The translations under genes and the position numbers were made by a program. DNA of 56,340 nucleotides, from contig JAKQDP010000063.1 in assembly GCA_029558735.1 (NCBI GenBank), forward strand, positions 1 to 56,340, written 5' to 3'. Numbering within the stretch: position 1 is the stretch's first letter; each line of letters begins with the position of its first letter. Positions 51,726-56,340 of the stretch are shown piece by piece. Source of the DNA: a bacterium. GTDB taxonomy: Bacteria > Patescibacteriota > Patescibacteriia > 2-01-FULL-39-33. Under the pieces are notes generated by a model that was not told the DNA's origin, ran no database searches, and was given only the letters and a program-made list of their open reading frames with translations.

Positions 51726-51927
51726 TTTTTCTCTCCTCCCCAATTAAATCCAATACCGCCTGCGCCTCATTAGCCCCTATTTTATTAACAATAATTCCAT
51801 TGACTGTCAAGACCCAATCACCTTGTTTTAGATCGGGAATCAAAACGGCATTAACCTTGCGACCGTCAAACAATTCGGCCCGGTCGCCTGAAATATTTTT
51901 AATTTGGAGAGGGATGGCGAGACACAT
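51712..51927 (-). CDS. hypC: Hydrogenase maturation chaperone HypC/HybG
   Basis: HypC carries the Fe(CN)2CO unit from HypD to the large subunit, using its N-terminal cysteine. The 71-residue protein begins MCLAIPLQI with Cys2 in place and has the beta-barrel motif DGRKVNAVLIPDLKQGDWVLTVNGIIVNKIGANEAQ, which corresponds to the family P-x-V-x-x-GDWVLVHxGFAIxxxxEEEA pattern. It overlaps the DUF6390-like gene by 14 bp. hypB, hypD, hypE and hypF are absent from the window and must be elsewhere for the enzyme to be assembled. Confidence 0.92.
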   Translation of the reverse strand: MCLAIPLQIKNISGDRAELFDGRKVNAVLIPDLKQGDWVLTVNGIIVNKIGANEAQAVLDLIGEERKNERT

Positions 51928-52025
51928 GGAGATAATTTATAACAAATTTTTAATTTTCAATTTTAAATTTAAAAATAATTTCCAATTTTAAATATATGCT
52001 TTAAGGACTTTCTAAATTTTTGACT

Positions 52026-52844
52026 TTATAGACTGTAGTAATCCTTAATATCCAGCCAGCGAAATACCGGACCATCCTTGCAAACATAAAATGGGCCGAT
52101 AGCGCAGTGCTGACAGACACCAATGCCGCAATGCATCCGTTTTTCCAAAGAGAGGATAATATTTTCGTCGCTTAATTTCTTATGCTTCAGTTCTTTGATG
52201 ACAAATCTATACATCACTGGCGGACCGACCAAAACCGCTACCGTCTGGGCGCTGATTTTTATCCGGCCAAGCAAATCCGTCACCAAGCCTCTGTCTCCCT
52301 TCCAATTAGTTGACGGTTTTTCCAAAATGACTTTTAATTCCGCCCGGCGATTCCAAGCGGCATGATTCTTTTTAAACAGCATCGTCTCTTCACTGGCACA
52401 GCCGTAAAGTATCTGTAAAGTTTTGCTTTCCAATCGTCCGGCCAGATAATCAATAATAAGCGGACGCAACGGCACAAAGCCGCAACCGCCGCCAACAAGT
52501 AAAAGCGGCTTGCCCTTAAATAAGTCAACATCAAATCCGTTACCGAATGGGCCGCGGATGTCGACGCAATCACCAGCAGATAGACTATTTAATTTATTAG
52601 TCAAAACACCAATATCCCTAATAGCCAGCTCAAAAAAAGTTTCACTATCGTTGGGCGACGAACAGATACTGATTGGGCACTCGCCCCAGCCAGGCAATCC
52701 TATTTGCACAAATTGTCCGGGCAAGAAATGAAAATTTTTCTTGATTTCCGAGTCAATAAATTCCAGCCGCAACAACTTGGTGTCAACCGACTCCTGACTA
52801 GCTGATATAATCCTGACTTTATTGGTTTGATAGATGTTGAGCAT
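52026..52844 (-). CDS. hydG: Hydrogenase gamma subunit, FAD/NAD(P)-binding
   Basis: This flavoprotein connects the hydrogenase with NAD(P)H. With the ATG at 52844 it has 272 residues. A ferredoxin-NADP-reductase-like domain starts near residue 10 (FVQIGLPGWGECPISICSSPND is the flavin-binding strand), the NAD-binding part has LLLVGGGCGFVPLRPLI, and the C-terminal four cysteines in HCGIGVCQHCAIGPFYVC bind a [2Fe-2S] cluster. It matches the gamma subunit of sulfhydrogenases such as that of Pyrococcus and the HydG/PyrK group. It is 93 bp after hydB and 99 bp before hypC, with only spacer between. Confidence 0.9.
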   Translation of the reverse strand: MLNIYQTNKVRIISASQESVDTKLLRLEFIDSEIKKNFHFLPGQFVQIGLPGWGECPISICSSPNDSETFFELAIRDIGVLTNKLNSLSAGDCVDIRGPFGNGFDVDLFKGKPLLLVGGGCGFVPLRPLIIDYLAGRLESKTLQILYGCASEETMLFKKNHAAWNRRAELKVILEKPSTNWKGDRGLVTDLLGRIKISAQTVAVLVGPPVMYRFVIKELKHKKLSDENIILSLEKRMHCGIGVCQHCAIGPFYVCKDGPVFRWLDIKDYYSL

Positions 52845-52933
52845 AAAAAACACAAAATAAAAAATTGAAAAAATGAAAATGAAAAATTAAGATCTAAATT
52901 TCATACTATTGTTTTGCATTTTGAATCTGCACT

Positions 52934-53896
52934 TTAAACTTTCTTCAACACCTCCTCTATCTTTATTCCGACCGGACAAACTTTACTGCAGCGGCCACAG
53001 CCGACACAGCCGGGCATCATATATTCAAAGGGAATGCGCACGAATTTATGATAATACCAAAAAAATATTTTTTTACTGACAGTATCCAGTTCCTTGCCAC
53101 CGCCGGCAACCAAAGAAAAATCATTATAAAAACAACTACCCCATTTGCGCACCCGTTCGGGATTATCCGGGTCCACACTATCTTCCAAATCAAAACAAAA
53201 ACAAGTCGGACAATTGATGGAGCATTTACCGCAGGCAATACAAATTTTATTCAATTCATGCCAAATCCTTTTACCTTGTGAAGATTCCATTTTTTTCTTC
53301 AGAAGCAACATTTTTTTATCCGGACCTTTTTCAGAAATCGGACCGGCAAATTCAATGTGTTCGTAATCTTTGATGCCACCTTCTTCCAAAATATGCTGAC
53401 CCTTTTCTGAACCGGAATAAATTTTCATCCGACCGACGGCAAATTGGGCGATAAAAATATCAAAAATCAAATGTTCCAAAATATCTTCTTCAAAATTATG
53501 GCTGAATATTTTATATTTTTTGTAATCATTGGGCCAGCTGGAGCTGTAACCAATAATCAGGGTATTGCATCGCCTTTCTTGATAATAGACATCGCGACTA
53601 AAAACTAACTCCAATAAAGTCAACGCCTTGAGATCAACAACATTGACGCCAATAGCGGCTATTTTCGGCTGACTGGTTTTCGATTTGACTAATCGGCCGT
53701 CGCTAATGTCAAACATTTTTTCCCGTGCCGGTAAAAATAATGCCTTCCAGGTATTTGTGGGCATACGACCCGACCAATCAACATCGCCGATATCCCGGAC
53801 TTCTTTAATATTAATAACCGCACCGTCTTGTTGCGGCGCAAACAAAAAAAATTCTTCAGACAACTTATTCAAAAAAACCTGTATTTCATTGTTCAT
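52934..53896 (-). CDS. hydB: Hydrogenase beta subunit with [4Fe-4S] ferredoxin domain
   Basis: With the ATG at 53896 the protein has 320 residues. The N-terminal part (about 1-200) has the HydB-type pattern WSGRMPTNTWKALFLPAREKMFDI, and the C-terminal part has two [4Fe-4S] motifs: CIACGKCSINCPTC and CVGCGRCSKVCPVG, plus extra cysteines (FCFD). It is the subunit that receives electrons from the flavoprotein. It heads the cluster, starting 9 nt after a perfect extended -10 box, so the transcript appears leaderless. The length matches group 3b beta subunits. Confidence 0.9.
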   Translation of the reverse strand: MNNEIQVFLNKLSEEFFLFAPQQDGAVINIKEVRDIGDVDWSGRMPTNTWKALFLPAREKMFDISDGRLVKSKTSQPKIAAIGVNVVDLKALTLLELVFSRDVYYQERRCNTLIIGYSSSWPNDYKKYKIFSHNFEEDILEHLIFDIFIAQFAVGRMKIYSGSEKGQHILEEGGIKDYEHIEFAGPISEKGPDKKMLLLKKKMESSQGKRIWHELNKICIACGKCSINCPTCFCFDLEDSVDPDNPERVRKWGSCFYNDFSLVAGGGKELDTVSKKIFFWYYHKFVRIPFEYMMPGCVGCGRCSKVCPVGIKIEEVLKKV

Positions 53897-53905
53897 AATA
53901 AATAC

Positions 53906-53918
53906 ATTATAACACAAA
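53906..53918 (-). promoter_or_regulatory. Extended -10 promoter of hydB, apparently leaderless
   Basis: On the minus strand TTTGTGTTATAAT (53918-53906). The hydB ATG at 53896 follows the -10 by 9 nt, so little or no leader is expected. Confidence 0.65.
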
Positions 53919-53937
53919 AAGATAATTGATTTAAAAA

Positions 53938-55281
53938 TTAATTATCGCGCACACGATAATCAATCGCTCCAATTACCTCTATTAAACCAAACTCCCCCGC
54001 TCGAGGGATATTGCCCCAGCGATAATTTTGGATTAAAAGCAGATTCCAAAAAATCAAAATAATAATGACTGCAGCCAACAGCCAAAAATATTTTTTAAGC
54101 CAATCCAATAAGGCGGCTAGTGGCAGAGCCAAAAATGGCAAAGTTTCAATGAAGCGTCGGCCGCCAAAGGCATCGCCGCCACCCAAATCATTGAGTGAGC
54201 TGTTTATAACCCATTGAAAAATAAAGGCAACCAAAACTACGGCCGTCCAAAATTTTGACTTGCGCCACAGCCAAACAAAACCGACCATTGTTAAAACTAT
54301 CACTGGCGACCACAATAGCAATCCCCGATCGCTGGAAAACAAAGTATACAAACCATGAAATTCCGGCCGAACAAAAGTATAGCCTTGAGGCACCAATAAA
54401 TACTGACCGTAAATAATTTTCCAAGCCGACATTTGCAGCCAAGCTATGGCACCAAGCGGCAAAGCTAATATCATTAAATCCTTAACTGCCGCTTTCCAGC
54501 GGCCGGAATTTAAAGACGGCCAAACAAAATCCTGAAAAGACACCGGCACTTGGGGTGCGCTCAATCTTCCGATTAAAGGCAAAAATAGAATAACAAACAA
54601 AGAATTTTGCCAACGAACAGCTATCAGTAAAAAAATTACCGCCATAAACACCAATTTATTGACTCTCCGCCCCTGCCAAATTTGCACCAATAAATACAGC
54701 CAAAAAGACGCCAAGAACAGTGAAGCCATGTGCGACATTGTCGGCTCAAATAACTGATAATACAGCCAGGGCGTAGCCAGCCATAGCGCCAAAACTGACA
54801 ATAGCGCCGCTCGCTCGCTGAAGAATTTTTTCAATATTCGCCAGACGACAATCAAGCCGGCAGCGCCATAAAACCAACCGGCAAAACTAACCGCCAAAAC
54901 ATAAAAATAAGAATAACCGTCAGTAATAAAAAAGTTATGCCGGATAAAATAAAAAATATTGGTCAGAATATGAGCCAAAAAAATAAATGGCAGCCACATC
55001 AGGGCCAGGCCAAATGGATAAGCATTAGGGGTCAGACCGGTGCCGGTCCGAATATTTTCTGAAGTAAACTTACGGCTAAAATAATCATCATCGGCAAAAT
55101 GCGCCAATTGGTTGGAAAAATCCAAATCATGGTCCCAAAAAACAGAATGCAGCCAGGCATAATAAAATACACCATCACCCTGAATTTTTAAAGGCGAGGG
55201 AAAATTGAGCCAAACAAAAACAGCCAAGCTGGCCAATAAGAGCAGCCACAGAAATAAAATTGATTTTCTATTATTAATCAC
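53938..55281 (-). CDS. Polytopic membrane protein, GT-C-like glycosyltransferase candidate
   Basis: The start is the GTG at 55281, 8 nt after AGGAGG (GTGs at 55284 and 55290 are also open). The 447-residue protein has about ten to twelve hydrophobic helices. The first periplasmic loop contains GDGVFYYAWLHSVFWDHDLDF, an acidic D-x-D-like segment of the type found in GT-C (Dol-P-mannose, ArnT, PMT-like) enzymes. The C-terminal loops contain GGGDAFGGRRFIETLPFLALPL, a motif (F-GGRR-F) common in such membrane proteins of Patescibacteria and Chloroflexi. A lipid-linked sugar donor is plausible, but the call is structural only. It lies downstream of a broken lipoprotein gene. Confidence 0.68.
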   Translation of the reverse strand: MINNRKSILFLWLLLLASLAVFVWLNFPSPLKIQGDGVFYYAWLHSVFWDHDLDFSNQLAHFADDDYFSRKFTSENIRTGTGLTPNAYPFGLALMWLPFIFLAHILTNIFYFIRHNFFITDGYSYFYVLAVSFAGWFYGAAGLIVVWRILKKFFSERAALLSVLALWLATPWLYYQLFEPTMSHMASLFLASFWLYLLVQIWQGRRVNKLVFMAVIFLLIAVRWQNSLFVILFLPLIGRLSAPQVPVSFQDFVWPSLNSGRWKAAVKDLMILALPLGAIAWLQMSAWKIIYGQYLLVPQGYTFVRPEFHGLYTLFSSDRGLLLWSPVIVLTMVGFVWLWRKSKFWTAVVLVAFIFQWVINSSLNDLGGGDAFGGRRFIETLPFLALPLAALLDWLKKYFWLLAAVIIILIFWNLLLIQNYRWGNIPRAGEFGLIEVIGAIDYRVRDN

Positions 55282-55305
55282 CACTTCCACCTCCTTCCTT
55301 AAATG

Positions 55306-55356
55306 CTATTCGCTTATTCCCACCAAAGGCGGGCAAGCGCGCGAATAAGCGAATAG
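55306..55356. repeat. Inverted repeat upstream of the polytopic membrane protein gene
   Basis: CTATTCGCTTATT (55306-55318) is the exact reverse complement of AATAAGCGAATAG (55344-55356), with 25 nt between that include CGCGCG. No U tract follows on either strand. It could be a small non-autonomous repeat or a stable mRNA structure. Confidence 0.6.
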
Positions 55357-55386
55357 TAAATTATCTTAATTGGAATATTGAAAAAA

Positions 55387-55740
55387 TCATTCGCTGGCCA
55401 CGCCGGTGCAACGCCAATCAATGGCGGCTTCTTTGGTCTCCACATTGATGACACAAGCCGGAGCGCAGCCCTGATGTTCTCCCTCAATATCCAGCCAGCA
55501 AGTACCCGTACCCTCATTGCAATTACAGTCGCTTTTGATGGCGCCGACTTGAGCGCAGGCCGCCGTCTGATTGGCGATACTAACCGCCTCGCCAACACTG
55601 ATTTGCGAACCGCCCGCCGACTGGCAGATATCGGTAGCGCCGCCAAATAATTAGCTGTTTGGCTCATTAGCCGATTGGGTCTGACCGGCTTGACTGATGC
55701 AACCGGCGCAGATTGAAATCGCCGCCACTAAGCCAAACAA
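55387..55740 (-). pseudogene. Broken lipoprotein gene
   Basis: The minus strand encodes a signal peptide and lipobox (LFGLVAAISICAGC), a short Ser/Gln/Asn linker, then an in-frame TAA at 55653-55651, then a cysteine-rich domain (ICQSAGG..., CNCNEGTGTCW, GCAPACV, DWRCTG) ending at 55387. No ATG opens this frame; a TTG at 55740 would, while an ATG at 55757 lies in a different frame and stops at once. The most economical reading is one gene that lost its start frame and gained a stop. The second half may alternatively be a separate small gene, but no start is visible. Confidence 0.6.
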
Positions 55741-55770
55741 AGATATAAATATCTCATAAAACTTTTTTTA

Positions 55771-56340
55771 TTAATTCTGCGGCCGGTCTAATTGAAGCGG
55801 CTCCACTTCACTCTCACCGCCCACCAGCCGGACCACATCCTTGTCAATTTTTTTAAATTCCTTGTAAGCGCTGTTATACATATTAACCGTCGTGCCCAAA
55901 TGTCCGCCCAGCTTCTGCATATATTCCTCATAAGAATTGAGATGCTTGTCCAACATACTGACATTTTTCAGAATCTCCTTGGTCTGCTCCTGAATCTGGA
56001 AAGCGCGCATACCATGCCACAGGGATTGTAAAGTCACATAAAAAGTGGTTGGCGAGACAATATGGACTTTTTTCTCATTGATCGCATAATCAATCAAATC
56101 GCGAGTGTTGACCTTAATCGCGCCGACCTTATTGACCAACAAATCATAAAAAATTCCTTCGGCCGGAATAAACATAAAAGCAAAATCCAAAGTACCCTTA
56201 TCCGGCCTAATATATTTGGCGGTTTCATCAATCCTTTTTCGCAAATCTTGTTTGAAAGACAATTCCAATTGTTCCTTCTGGGTCGAGTCGTTCTCTTCCA
56301 TTATGCGATTATAATTTTCCAAAGAAAATTTGGAATCAAT
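55771..56340 (-). CDS. rmuC: RmuC family protein, C-terminal part (runs off the window)
   Basis: RmuC is a predicted nuclease-fold protein that limits recombination at inverted repeats in E. coli. The visible 190 residues show the family region IDSKFSLENYNRI, KRIDETAKYIRPDKGTLDFAFMFIPAEGIFY and SPTTFYVTLQSLWHGMRAFQIQEQ, then a coiled coil. The open frame continues to the last base, so the N-terminus is outside the window and the TTG/ATG near 56322 is not the start. It ends RLDRPQN 31 bp before the broken lipoprotein gene. Confidence 0.9.
   Translation of the reverse strand: MDSKFSLENYNRIMEENDSTQKEQLELSFKQDLRKRIDETAKYIRPDKGTLDFAFMFIPAEGIFYDLLVNKVGAIKVNTRDLIDYAINEKKVHIVSPTTFYVTLQSLWHGMRAFQIQEQTKEILKNVSMLDKHLNSYEEYMQKLGGHLGTTVNMYNSAYKEFKKIDKDVVRLVGGESEVEPLQLDRPQN

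Overview
This 56 kb window looks like a chromosome segment of a Patescibacteria (Candidate Phyla Radiation) bacterium, on the Parcubacteria side. The grounds are gene content and style, not a marker-gene phylogeny. Conserved CPR-type families are present (DUF4012, DUF3467, DUF4015, DUF2207, SIMPL, several small unknown proteins). Proteins are often shorter than usual: a prolyl-tRNA synthetase without editing domain, and a short HrcA. Intergenic spacers are AT-rich and most genes lack a clear Shine-Dalgarno sequence. TGA is an ordinary stop here, so this is not a Gracilibacteria or SR1-like code. No rRNA, CRISPR array or intact mobile element is seen. The left edge carries the 3' end of a transposase gene and the right edge cuts an rmuC gene. 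Most genes run on the minus strand.

Layout in window order. 1-0.6 kb: transposase end and a zinc-ribbon protein. 0.6-6.8 kb (minus): a MacA/MacB-type export system (membrane fusion protein, ATPase, two permeases) followed closely by rodA. 7-9.1 kb (plus): a DUF4015 glycoside-hydrolase-like protein and a receiver-like protein with its own promoter and terminator, then tRNA-Glu(CUC). 9.4-16 kb (minus): a membrane methyltransferase and the heat-shock set hrcA-grpE-hsp20-dnaK-DUF3467-dnaJ, with a perfect CIRCE operator at hrcA. A plus-strand acyl-carrier-like gene sits between hsp20 and dnaK. 17.5-21.4 kb (plus): gyrB and a broken DUF2207 gene. 21.4-34 kb (minus): an unknown protein, greA, the elongasome genes mreB-mreC-mreD-PBP2, proS, rseP, frr, a beta-propeller lipoprotein, holB-like and a GT4 glycosyltransferase. 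34-40.4 kb: a second mreB, a DUF4012 protein and three GT2 glycosyltransferases, probably for cell-surface polysaccharide. 40.5-47.1 kb: lower glycolysis (two tandem gpmI, eno, pgk) with a SIMPL protein. 47.2-53.9 kb: a group 3b-type [NiFe] hydrogenase (beta, gamma, delta and alpha subunits) with hypC, a shortened hypA, a DUF6390-like protein, a small AbrB-like regulator and a lipoprotein. 53.9-56.3 kb: a polytopic membrane protein, a broken lipoprotein gene and rmuC.

How it fits together: lower glycolysis makes ATP and pyruvate, and the cytoplasmic NAD(P)-linked hydrogenase could reoxidise pyridine nucleotides by making H2, as expected for a fermenter. RodA, PBP2 and MreBCD form the wall-elongation machine.

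Most notable observations: (1) the hydrogenase large subunit ends exactly at the final histidine of its metal-binding motif, so no C-terminal peptide needs removal, and HypA lacks its zinc domain; (2) the DUF2207 gene is broken by four single-base length changes, all in poly-A runs, plus one stop; (3) several orphan genes have near-consensus promoters, strong ribosome sites and terminators, unlike their neighbours, and two share a leader sequence; (4) a recurrent extended -10 promoter, TTTGTGNTATAAT, lies before metabolic genes, with pgk and hydB apparently leaderless.
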